Source of the DNA: Buchnera aphidicola (Ceratovacuna keduensis)
GTDB lineage: Bacteria; Pseudomonadota; Gammaproteobacteria; Enterobacterales; Enterobacteriaceae
Assembly (NCBI RefSeq): GCF_039372665.1
Contig: NZ_CP134994.1
Location: 1-64,000 of the forward strand
Direction: 5' to 3'
DNA: 64,000 bases
The notes below the pieces were generated by a model. That model saw nothing but the letters and a program-made list of their open reading frames with translations, had not been told where the DNA came from and ran no database searches. A program made the position numbers and the translations under genes. Positions 47,842 to 56,020 of this stretch are shown piece by piece. Each line of letters begins with the position of its first letter. Position 1 is the stretch's first letter.

Positions 47842-49107
47842 ATGAAAATATATTTAGTAGGAGGAGCTATAAGAAATAAAATTTTAGGATTACCTGTTAA
47901 AGATAGAGATTGGGTTGTTGTTGGGTCTAATACTAAATTTTTTATAAAGAACAAATATAAACAAGTTGGAAAAAAGTTTCCAGTATTTTTACATCCACAT
48001 ACTCATGAAGAGTATGCTTTAGCTAGAACTGAAAAAAAAAATGGTTTTGGATACAAAGGATTTAAAGTTAATTATTCTTCTGATATTACTTTAAAAGAAG
48101 ATTTATATAGAAGAGATATTACTATTAATGCTATAGCTAAAGATAAAAATGGAAAATATTTTGATCCATTTAATGGATTAAAAGATATTAAAAAATGTAT
48201 ATTAAAACATATATCTAGTTCTTTTTCTGACGATCCTTTAAGAGTTTTTAGAGTAGCTAGATTTGCTGCATTATTATTTCATTTAGGTTTTAGTATATAT
48301 AAAGATACATTATGTTTAATGTCTAGTGATTATATTAAAAATGAAATAAAATATTTAGAAAAAGAAAGAATTTGGCAAGAAACAGAAAAAGCATTTAGAA
48401 CTAAAAATCCAAATATATATTTTAAAGTTCTTTTTAAATGTAATTTAATAGAAATAATTTTTCCTGAAATATATTGTTTACTTAATTTGAACAAAAAACT
48501 ATATTTTTTAAATAAAAAATATTTTTTTAGACAAAACATTTTTAAAAGTCTTTCATATATTTCTAAATTTACAAATAAAGTTGACATAAAAATTTCATTT
48601 TTCATTCAAATGTTTTTTTTAAATATTTATTTTTGTATTCCTAACAATAGTAAATTTTTATTTTTTGATTTTTTTTTAAAATATATTAATAATTTTTTTG
48701 TTAGAATAAATGTTCCAAACAAAATAAAAAATTTATCTATAATATTTGTTAAAAATATAAATTTTTTAATAAATATACATAATAAATCTTCGAAAGAAAT
48801 AGTGCTTTTATTTAAAAAAATTAATGCTTGGAGAAATCCAGACATAGTTGAAAAATTATCTATTTTAATAGATTTTTATATTGACTTTTTAAACATTTTT
48901 TATAAAAATTTTTTTAATAATGATATTTCTTCCGGAAAATATTTAAAAAATGTTTTTAAAATTTCTAGATCTATTTCTTTTAAATCTATAAATAAAAATA
49001 TTAAAAATGGTATAGAAATACAAAAAAAAATTAATAAATTAAAAGAATTAGCTATAGATAATTGGAGATATTTTTTAAATAAAAAAATATATAAAAATAA
49101 ATTATAA
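47842..49107 (+). CDS. cca: CCA-adding tRNA nucleotidyltransferase
   Basis: Adds the 3' CCA to tRNAs, which matters here because none of the seven tRNA genes in the window encodes CCA. It has 421 aa (E. coli 412). The nucleotidyltransferase start YLVGGAIRNKILGLPVKDRDWVVVG contains the catalytic aspartates. ARTEKKNGFGYKGF, LKEDLYRRDITINAIA and DDPLRVFRVARFAA follow. The C-terminal half is diverged and Phe/Asn/Lys-rich, and the HD domain region is not clearly recognisable. Confidence 0.96.
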   Translation: MKIYLVGGAIRNKILGLPVKDRDWVVVGSNTKFFIKNKYKQVGKKFPVFLHPHTHEEYALARTEKKNGFGYKGFKVNYSSDITLKEDLYRRDITINAIAKDKNGKYFDPFNGLKDIKKCILKHISSSFSDDPLRVFRVARFAALLFHLGFSIYKDTLCLMSSDYIKNEIKYLEKERIWQETEKAFRTKNPNIYFKVLFKCNLIEIIFPEIYCLLNLNKKLYFLNKKYFFRQNIFKSLSYISKFTNKVDIKISFFIQMFFLNIYFCIPNNSKFLFFDFFLKYINNFFVRINVPNKIKNLSIIFVKNINFLINIHNKSSKEIVLLFKKINAWRNPDIVEKLSILIDFYIDFLNIFYKNFFNNDISSGKYLKNVFKISRSISFKSINKNIKNGIEIQKKINKLKELAIDNWRYFLNKKIYKNKL

Positions 49108-49229
49108 TATATTTTTTATTATAATATTTTTAATATTATTTTTATATATTTTAAAATATTTTTTTTAATTTATATTAAATTATATTTAATGAAATATTTT
49201 TTTATTTTTTTTTATATTTTTTATTATTC

Positions 49230-49255
49230 AAAACGGCACTTTTAGTGCCGTTTTT
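49230..49255. terminator. Bidirectional terminator between convergent cca and crr
   Basis: AAAACGGCAC pairs with GTGCCGTTTT around a TTTTA loop. The core stem ACGGCAC/GTGCCGT is at 49233-49239 and 49245-49251, with T5 at 49251-49255. It is a textbook intrinsic terminator, with A and T flanks that make it work in both directions. It abuts the crr stop codon. Confidence 0.85.
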
Positions 49256-49759
49256 CTAATTTTCGACAATCATTATTATAGTTTTTCCTGAAGTAATTTT
49301 TCCTGACATTTTTTTTATTTTTTTTATTTTTTCCATATTTGATATAACAACTGGAGTAATAACAGATTTTGCGTTTTTTTTTAACATTGGCAAATCAAAA
49401 GTTATAATTAAATCTCCTATTTTTACATTTTGATTTTCATTAGCAAATTTTTCAAATCCTTTTCCTTTTAGTTTTATAGTATCTATTCCAAAATGTACAA
49501 ATAATTCTATTCCTTCGTCAGATTTTATTGAAAAAGCATGTAAAGTATTAAATATTTTACTTATTTTTCCATTTACTGGGGAAACAATACTATTACCTGT
49601 AGGTTGTATTGCGATACCATCTCCAACAATTTTGTCTGAAAAAACTATGTCTGGTACTTTTTCAATATCAATTATTTCTCCAGATAGTGGAGCAAAAATT
49701 TCTATTTCTTTATTTTCACAATTTTTTTTATTTCCAAAAATATTAGAAAAAATACCCAT
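49256..49759 (-). CDS. crr: PTS glucose-specific enzyme IIA
   Basis: Phosphocarrier between HPr and the glucose permease; 167 aa (E. coli 169). Active histidines are in [10 protein letters not shown] (His75 position) and [12 protein letters not shown] (His90 position). [15 protein letters not shown] and [11 protein letters not shown] are family signatures. It is the third gene of ptsH-ptsI-crr. No adenylate cyclase partner is seen here, so a regulatory role is doubtful. Confidence 0.97.
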   Translation of the reverse strand: MGIFSNIFGNKKNCENKEIEIFAPLSGEIIDIEKVPDIVFSDKIVGDGIAIQPTGNSIVSPVNGKISKIFNTLHAFSIKSDEGIELFVHFGIDTIKLKGKGFEKFANENQNVKIGDLIITFDLPMLKKNAKSVITPVVISNMEKIKKIKKMSGKITSGKTIIMIVEN

Positions 49760-49824
49760 TAGTTTCTCCTAAAATGTTTATTTTAATATATATTTTAAAT
49801 TTTTTTTTAATAATTTAAAATATT

Positions 49825-51462
49825 TTATTTTTTTTCTTTAAAATAACTTTCTCTAATTATTTTTTTAATATTAGGTATTTCTGGAGAATTAACACTAAAT
49901 TCGTCTATACCAATTTTAACTAAAAGTTTTGTAGCTAAAGGATTACTAGCTAATTCACCACATATTCCTGTCCATTTTCCATTTTTGTGAGATGCTTTTA
50001 CAACTATTTTTATTAATTTTATTACAGATGGATGCATTTGATTATATAAATGAGAAACTAAATCATTTCCTCTATCAACGGCTAATGTATATTGAGTTAA
50101 ATCATTACTTCCTATACTAAAGAAATCTACTTCTTTAGATAAATCATTGGATATTAAAGCTGCAGCAGGAGTTTCTATCATTATTCCTATTTTTATATTT
50201 TTATTAAAAGGAATATTATCTTTTTTTAATTTTTTTTTAACTTTTTCTATTTCTTTTTTTAAAAAATATATTTCTTTTAATGATATTATCATAGGAAACA
50301 TTATTTTTAATTTTCCAAAATTAGATGCTCTTAATATTGCTCTTAATTGTGTTCTAATTATATTTATTTTTTTATAATATATTCTTATAGCTCTATATCC
50401 TAAAAATGGATTTTCTTCTTTAGGTAAATTTAAATATTTACAGTTTTTATCACCTCCTATATCTAATGTTCTTATTATTACTTCTTTATTTTTCATCTTC
50501 TCTACAATTTTTTTATAAATAATAAATTGTTCTTCTTCTGTAGGAAGTTTATTTTTACTCATATATAAAAATTCTGTTCTATAAAGTCCTATAGATTGTG
50601 CACCATTTTTTTTTGCTATATTAATGTCATTTATTTTATTTATATTAGCTCCTATTTTTATTTCTTTTCCATCTAAAGTAGTAGCTTTTAAGTTTTTAAA
50701 AATTTCTAATTTTTTTTTGTTTTTTAAAAATTTTTTATTTATTTTTTTTTTTGATATTATTGTTTTTTTTTCAGGATTTATATGAATTTCATTATTTATA
50801 CTATCTAATATTATAAAATCTTTATTTTTTACTTTTTTTGTAATATTTTTTACTCCAACTATTGCTGGTATTCCAAGAGATTTTGCTATTATAGAAGTAT
50901 GAGATGTTTCTCCTCCTAACTCTGTAATAAAACCTAATATGTTTTTTTTATTTATTTGAGAAGTTTCAGAAGGTGTTAAATCTTTACATATTAAAATTAC
51001 TTTTTTATTTATTTTACTTAAATTTTTTATATTAATATTTAAAATATTGTTTATTATTCTTTTTCCTATGTCTTTTATATCAATTATTCTATTTTTCAAA
51101 TATTTGTTTTTTATTTTCTTCATTTCTTTTATTTGTTTTTTAATTACTTTTTTTGTAGAAATTTCTGCTGTATTTCTTTTATTTATCAAATTTATTATAT
51201 CTTTTGATAATTCATCATCCTTTAATATCATTATGTGTCCTTCAAAAATTTCTGATTTACTTTTTCCTAATTTTTTTTCTGTATATTTTTTAATTTTTTT
51301 TATTTGATTAATTGATTTTTTTATAGATTTTAGAAATTTTTTTATTTCTAAATTTATTTTTTTTTTTGAAATTTTTTCTTTTTTAATTTTTTTATTTTCT
51401 AAATTTATTAATAGCGATTTTCCTAATGCTATTCCTTTTGAAACTATAATTCCTGAAATCAT
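49825..51462 (-). CDS. ptsI: PTS enzyme I (PEP-protein phosphotransferase)
   Basis: Transfers phosphate from PEP to HPr; 545 aa against 575 in E. coli, somewhat shortened. The phospho-histidine is in GGETSHTSIIAKSLGIPAIVG (~residue 190). The PEP-binding barrel shows LYRTEFLYM, RTLDIGGDK, NPFLGYRAIR, SIGSNDLTQYTLAVDRGND and the catalytic cysteine in GICGELASNP. The N-terminal HPr-binding helices are Lys/Ile-rich. Confidence 0.97.
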   Translation of the reverse strand: MISGIIVSKGIALGKSLLINLENKKIKKEKISKKKINLEIKKFLKSIKKSINQIKKIKKYTEKKLGKSKSEIFEGHIMILKDDELSKDIINLINKRNTAEISTKKVIKKQIKEMKKIKNKYLKNRIIDIKDIGKRIINNILNINIKNLSKINKKVILICKDLTPSETSQINKKNILGFITELGGETSHTSIIAKSLGIPAIVGVKNITKKVKNKDFIILDSINNEIHINPEKKTIISKKKINKKFLKNKKKLEIFKNLKATTLDGKEIKIGANINKINDINIAKKNGAQSIGLYRTEFLYMSKNKLPTEEEQFIIYKKIVEKMKNKEVIIRTLDIGGDKNCKYLNLPKEENPFLGYRAIRIYYKKINIIRTQLRAILRASNFGKLKIMFPMIISLKEIYFLKKEIEKVKKKLKKDNIPFNKNIKIGIMIETPAAALISNDLSKEVDFFSIGSNDLTQYTLAVDRGNDLVSHLYNQMHPSVIKLIKIVVKASHKNGKWTGICGELASNPLATKLLVKIGIDEFSVNSPEIPNIKKIIRESYFKEKK

Positions 51463-51510
51463 AATTTTCCCTTAAAATTTAAATTGTATTATATATTTTT
51501 TTTAATTTTT

Positions 51511-51768
51511 TTATTTTAAGTTTGATATAAATTTTTTTAAATGATATATTGCCTTTTCTTCATCTTTTCCTTCTGCTGTTATTTTTATTTTTTTTCCATA
51601 TGATAGTTCTAATGTTTGTATTTTAAATAAACTTTTTGCATTAACAGTATTTTTTCCTAATGTTATTTTTATATTAGAAACAAATTTTTTTGCTTCTTTT
51701 ACAAATAATGAAGCTGGTCTTATATGAAGTCCATTTTTTAATTTAATTTTTATTTCTTTTGTTAACAT
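51511..51768 (-). CDS. ptsH: PTS phosphocarrier protein HPr
   Basis: Central phosphocarrier of the PTS. I choose the inner ATG at 51768, giving 85 aa as in E. coli (MLTKEIKIKLKNGLHIRPAS); an ATG four codons upstream at 51780 is also possible. The active His15 is in GLHIRPAS. The Ser46 region is NAKSLFKIQTL. It is the first gene of ptsH-ptsI-crr. The 48-bp spacer to ptsI contains no obvious terminator. Confidence 0.96.
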   Translation of the reverse strand: MLTKEIKIKLKNGLHIRPASLFVKEAKKFVSNIKITLGKNTVNAKSLFKIQTLELSYGKKIKITAEGKDEEKAIYHLKKFISNLK

Positions 51769-52004
51769 TTTTTTTCTCATTAATTTTAAAAATATTTTTA
51801 TAATTTTATTTATTATATTTTTATAGAAAACAAATATTTTAATTTTAAAATAACATGATTTTAAATAAAAATGTAAGCCTTTAAAAATTTATATAAATAT
51901 TTTTATATATTTTAATAACTAAAAAAATTAAAAATGTTTATTTTAAATAATATATATATAATTAAGTTTTTAAACTATTTATAAAATTAAAAATTTATAA
52001 AATT

Positions 52005-53759
52005 ATGAAATATATTGAAAATATAATTAAGAATTTAAGAAAAAAAATAAAATTATATGAATATTTTTATAACGTGTTAAATGTTTCTTTAGTTTCTGAT
52101 TATGAATATGATATTTTATTAAAAAAATTATTAAAATTAGAAAAAAAATTTTCAGAATATGATTCTGATATTTCTCCTACGAAACAAATAGGAAATAATT
52201 TTTCTGAAGAATTTAAGTTGCGAAATCATATATTGCCTATGCTTTCATTAGAAAGTGTTTATAAAATAAGTAATTTTTATAATTTTTATAATTTTATCAA
52301 AAAAAAAATTAATAACGATAATTTAAAATTTTGTTGCGAACTTAAAATTGATGGTGTTGCTCTTAATGTATTATATAAAGATAAATTATTAGTACATGCT
52401 CTTACTAGAGGAAATGGATATTCAGGAGAAAACGTAACTAGTAATATAAGTGTAATAAAAAATTTACCTAAAAAATTATTAGGAAAAAATGTTCCAAAAG
52501 TTCTAGAGGTTAGAGGTGAAGTTTTTATATTAAAATCTGATTTTTTAAATTTAAACAAAAATTTACATAATAATTTTAAGAAATCTTTTTCAAATACTAG
52601 AAATATTGTTTCTGGTATTTTAAGAAGAAAAAAAAAATCTTATATATTTAATGAAAAACTATTTTTTATTGTATATGGTGTTGGTTTTGTACATCCAAAC
52701 AATTATTTTAAAAGTCATTATTTTATGTTAAATAAATTGAGATCTTTTGGATTTAATATAAGTAAATATAATAATTTTTGTAAAAAAAAATGTAATGTTA
52801 TTAGTTTTTTTAAAAGAAGTTTATTAATGAAAAACAAAATTGATTTTGATATAGATGGTATAGTTATAAAATTAGATTCAATAAATTTACAAAAAAAAAT
52901 TGGATATACTAATAAATTTCCTAAGTGGGCTATAGCAATTAAATTTAATACAAAAAATATATTAACAAAAATATTAAATATAAATTTTAAAGTAGGAAGG
53001 ACTGGAATAATAACTCCTGTAGCTAAATTGTTTCCTATAAATTTTTCTGGAGTTATAGTAAAAAATGTATCTTTATATAATAAAGATAATATAAAAAAAT
53101 TAAAAATAAATATAGGATCTTATGTATTAGTAAAAAGATCAGGAAATGTAATACCTAAAATTGTTAAAGTGATTTACAACAAAAATTGTAAAAATTTAAA
53201 AAAAATATTTTTTCCTAAAATATGTCCTTGTTGTAAATCTAATTTAGTTTTAAATAAAAACAAAAAATTGTATGTATGTATGAATGGTGTATTTTGCAAT
53301 TCTCAAAAGAAAAAATTAATATTACATTTTTTTTCTAAAAATGGATTTAATGTTATAGGAATTGGCCCAAAAACTATTGAGATGTTAATTAATAAAAAAA
53401 TGATAAATACTCCATTAGATATGTTTAAATTAAGTAAAAAAAAATTATTTAGTATAAAACATTTTAAAAAAAAAACTTTTGTAAATATTTTTAATAAATT
53501 AAAAAAAATTAAAAACATATATTTTTATAATTTTTTATATGCATTAGGAATTCCAGAAATAGGAATATCTGTATCTAAAAACATTTCTAAAAAATTTAAT
53601 TCTATAGAAGAATTTTTATGTTGTATAAGAAATAATAATTTTAATAAGATAGTAAATATAGGAATAGTAATATCTAAAAATATATATAATTTTTTTATTA
53701 TTAATAATAATGTAAAATATGTTTTAGAACTTTCTAAAACAATAAAAATTATTTTTTAA
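52005..53759 (+). CDS. ligA: NAD-dependent DNA ligase, BRCT domain missing
   Basis: Seals Okazaki fragments and nicks; 584 aa against 671 in E. coli. The adenylation domain has the catalytic lysine in ELKIDGVALN, plus TRGNGYSGENVT, LEVRGEVF and DIDGIVIKLDS. The OB fold has KVGRTGIITPVA. The Cys4 zinc finger is CPCC...C...C (~405-430), and helix-hairpin-helix motifs follow. The protein ends (ELSKTIKIIF) where the C-terminal BRCT domain would begin. tRNA-Lys starts 24 bp later, so there is no room for a shifted remnant. Nick-sealing residues are intact. Confidence 0.96.
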   Translation: MKYIENIIKNLRKKIKLYEYFYNVLNVSLVSDYEYDILLKKLLKLEKKFSEYDSDISPTKQIGNNFSEEFKLRNHILPMLSLESVYKISNFYNFYNFIKKKINNDNLKFCCELKIDGVALNVLYKDKLLVHALTRGNGYSGENVTSNISVIKNLPKKLLGKNVPKVLEVRGEVFILKSDFLNLNKNLHNNFKKSFSNTRNIVSGILRRKKKSYIFNEKLFFIVYGVGFVHPNNYFKSHYFMLNKLRSFGFNISKYNNFCKKKCNVISFFKRSLLMKNKIDFDIDGIVIKLDSINLQKKIGYTNKFPKWAIAIKFNTKNILTKILNINFKVGRTGIITPVAKLFPINFSGVIVKNVSLYNKDNIKKLKINIGSYVLVKRSGNVIPKIVKVIYNKNCKNLKKIFFPKICPCCKSNLVLNKNKKLYVCMNGVFCNSQKKKLILHFFSKNGFNVIGIGPKTIEMLINKKMINTPLDMFKLSKKKLFSIKHFKKKTFVNIFNKLKKIKNIYFYNFLYALGIPEIGISVSKNISKKFNSIEEFLCCIRNNNFNKIVNIGIVISKNIYNFFIINNNVKYVLELSKTIKIIF

Positions 53760-53783
53760 ATTTTTTATTTAAATATTTTTTTT

Positions 53784-53856
53784 TGGGCTGTGCAGGATTT
53801 GAACCTGCGACCAATTGATTAAAAGTCAACTGCTCTACCAACTGAGCTAACAACCC
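53784..53856 (-). tRNA. lysV: tRNA-Lys (TTT anticodon)
   Basis: 73 nt on the - strand. The acceptor GGGTTGT pairs with ACAGCCC (one T-G pair), with discriminator A. The anticodon loop CTTTTAA gives TTT. The T arm is GCAGGTTCAAATCCTGC. It pairs with tRNA-Val next to gltX, as in the E. coli valU-lysV cluster. Confidence 0.96.
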
Positions 53857-53890
53857 ATATATTTAAAAAATAAAAAATAATAATAAATTT

Positions 53891-53963
53891 TAGGTGATGT
53901 CGGGTTTGAACCGACGACTTCCTCCGTGTAAAGGAGGTACTCTACCAACTGAGTTAATCACCT
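53891..53963 (-). tRNA. valT: tRNA-Val (TAC anticodon)
   Basis: 73 nt on the - strand. The acceptor AGGTGAT pairs with ATCACCT, with discriminator A. The anticodon loop TTTACAC gives TAC. The first pair is A1-U72 where E. coli tRNA-Val has G1-C72. The D arm is AACTCAGTTGGTAGAGT. Confidence 0.95.
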
Positions 53964-54090
53964 ATTAAAACAAATAATAACTTAGTTAGTATAATATTTT
54001 TAATATTAACTAGTCAATATTTTTGTTTATGTTTTTAAACTTTTTATTTAAAAAAAATAATTTATAAAATATATATTTAAGAAAAATATT

Positions 54091-55506
54091 ATGAAAATAA
54101 AAACTAGATTTGCTCCTAGCCCAACAGGAAATTTACATTTTGGTAATGTTAGAACAGCTTTGTTTTCTTGGTTATTTGCAAAAAAAAATAAAGGAAAATT
54201 TATTTTGAGAATAGAAGATACTGATGTTCTTAGAAATAATTTAAAATCAGTAAAAAATATTTTAGAAGTAATGAATTGGTTAGGATTAAATTGGGATGAA
54301 AAAATATATTTTCAAAGCAAAAGATTTAATTTTTATAAAAAAATAATAAATTTAATGTTAGAAAAAAAAATTGCATATAAATGTTATTGTTCTGAAGATA
54401 TTTTAAAAAATAAAAGATTTTATCAAATTTTAAAAAAAAAAAAACCTAAATATGATGGAACATGCAGAAATTTAGAAAATAACATTTTTTTTAATAAAAA
54501 ATCTTTTGTAATAAGATTTAAAAATCCTAAATCAGGATATGTAGAATTTCATGATAAAATAAGAGGTATAATAAAATTTAATAATAGTGAATTAGATGAT
54601 TTTATTATTCAAAGAAGAGATGGAAGTCCTACTTACAATTTTTGTGTTGTTGCAGATGATTTAGATATGAAAATAACTCATGTTATTAGAGGTGAAGATC
54701 ATATAAGTAACACTCCTAAACAAATAAATATATTTTGTTCTTTAAATGCTAATGTTCCTATATATGCACATTTGCCTATAATTTTAGATAAAAATAAAAA
54801 TAAAATTTCTAAAAAAAATAGTAATATTAATATTATGAAATATTTTAGGGAAGGATTTTTGCCAGAAGCAATATTAAATTATTTAGTAAGATTAGGATGG
54901 TCTCATGGAAATAAAGAAATATTTAGTATATCTGAAATGAAAAATTTTTTTTCTTTAAATAAAATAAGTAAGTCTTCTAGTATATTTAATATTAAAAGAT
55001 TATTATATTTAAATAAATATTATATAAATAATATAATTGATATTAAAAAAATAATTTTATTATTAAAATATTATTTTAAAAAAGAAAATATAAATATTAA
55101 AAATGGTCCTAATATTGAAAAAGTTTTTAATATTTTTAAATATAGATGCTCTTCATTAAGAGAAATAGTTATTTCTTCTAATTATTTATATGATAAATTT
55201 TTAAATTTAAAAAATATTCTTTTAATAAATTTTTCTAATAAATATATTTTAATAATATTTAAAGTTTCTTATTATAATTTTAAAGATATAGATTTATGGA
55301 ATTCTTCAAAAATATGGAAAAAAATTGTTTTTATGTCAGATAAAAACAATTTTGATTTAAAAAATGTAATTGATATATTAAGAGTAACTTTTACTGGAAA
55401 ATTTAATACTCCTAGTATTAGCAAAATTATTTATTTAATTGGTAAAAAAAGAATTTTATATAATTTAAAAAAATGTATTTTGTTTTTAAAGAGTTCTTTT
55501 ATATAA
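54091..55506 (+). CDS. gltX: Glutamate-tRNA ligase
   Basis: Charges tRNA-Glu; 471 aa, the same length as in E. coli. The class I HIGH-like motif is FAPSPTGNLHFGNVRTALFS. LRIEDTD follows at ~residue 41. GEDHISNTPKQ and the KMSKS-like NKISKKNSN close the active site, where the canonical KxSKR has become KISKK. AILNYLVRLGWSHGN is conserved. The C-terminal anticodon-binding region is diverged and Lys/Asn-rich. The context after tRNA-Val/Lys is as in E. coli. Confidence 0.97.
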   Translation: MKIKTRFAPSPTGNLHFGNVRTALFSWLFAKKNKGKFILRIEDTDVLRNNLKSVKNILEVMNWLGLNWDEKIYFQSKRFNFYKKIINLMLEKKIAYKCYCSEDILKNKRFYQILKKKKPKYDGTCRNLENNIFFNKKSFVIRFKNPKSGYVEFHDKIRGIIKFNNSELDDFIIQRRDGSPTYNFCVVADDLDMKITHVIRGEDHISNTPKQINIFCSLNANVPIYAHLPIILDKNKNKISKKNSNINIMKYFREGFLPEAILNYLVRLGWSHGNKEIFSISEMKNFFSLNKISKSSSIFNIKRLLYLNKYYINNIIDIKKIILLLKYYFKKENINIKNGPNIEKVFNIFKYRCSSLREIVISSNYLYDKFLNLKNILLINFSNKYILIIFKVSYYNFKDIDLWNSSKIWKKIVFMSDKNNFDLKNVIDILRVTFTGKFNTPSISKIIYLIGKKRILYNLKKCILFLKSSFI

Positions 55507-55543
55507 TATTTAATAATATTTTTTATTTTATAAATTTTTTATT

Positions 55544-55584
55544 AATATTACATGAAATTTATTACTTAATTTTCATGTAATATT
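55544..55584. terminator. Bidirectional terminator between convergent gltX and fliE
   Basis: AATATTACATGAAA (55544-55557) is exactly complementary to TTTCATGTAATATT (55571-55584), with a 13-nt loop. A T-run follows on the + strand, and an A/T flank lies on the other side. It fills most of the 97-bp gap between the two stop codons. Confidence 0.7.
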
Positions 55585-55603
55585 ATTTTTTATATTTTTA
55601 TTT

Positions 55604-55912
55604 TTATATTTGCATATTCATAATTTCTTGATATGCAGACATTATTTTATTTTTTACTCTTAAAGCAATTTCTAGATATAATGAAGATTTTTCTAAATCT
55701 AACATTACATCACTAACAGATTTTTTTTGTGTTTTATTATTTTTAAATAATTTTTCTATTTTATAATTTTCTATTTCTTTAAATTTATTTATTTTTTCAA
55801 TTTTAGAATTAAAAAATTTATAAAAATTATTTTTAGGTTTATTTTTTTTGATGTTTATTTTATTACTTAATTCATTAAATTTTGTTATAATATTATGCTT
55901 ATTTATAATCAT
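55604..55912 (-). CDS. fliE: Flagellar hook-basal body protein FliE
   Basis: Small rod-base protein that joins the MS ring and export gate to the rod; 102 aa (E. coli 104). The C-terminal half is the recognisable part: SVSDVMLDLEKSSLYLEIAL, then RVKNKIMSAYQEIMNMQI (NKLVAAYQEVMSMQV in E. coli). The N-terminal half is Asn/Lys-rich. It is divergent from fliF with a 108-bp shared upstream region, as in E. coli. Confidence 0.95.
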   Translation of the reverse strand: MIINKHNIITKFNELSNKINIKKNKPKNNFYKFFNSKIEKINKFKEIENYKIEKLFKNNKTQKKSVSDVMLDLEKSSLYLEIALRVKNKIMSAYQEIMNMQI

Positions 55913-56020
55913 ATTTTTTTAAATATTTAATTAAATTAAATTTAATTTTCATTATATTATATTTTATTTTAAAATATTTTAATAGATATATCTTATTTTT
56001 TATAACATGAGAAAATTTTT

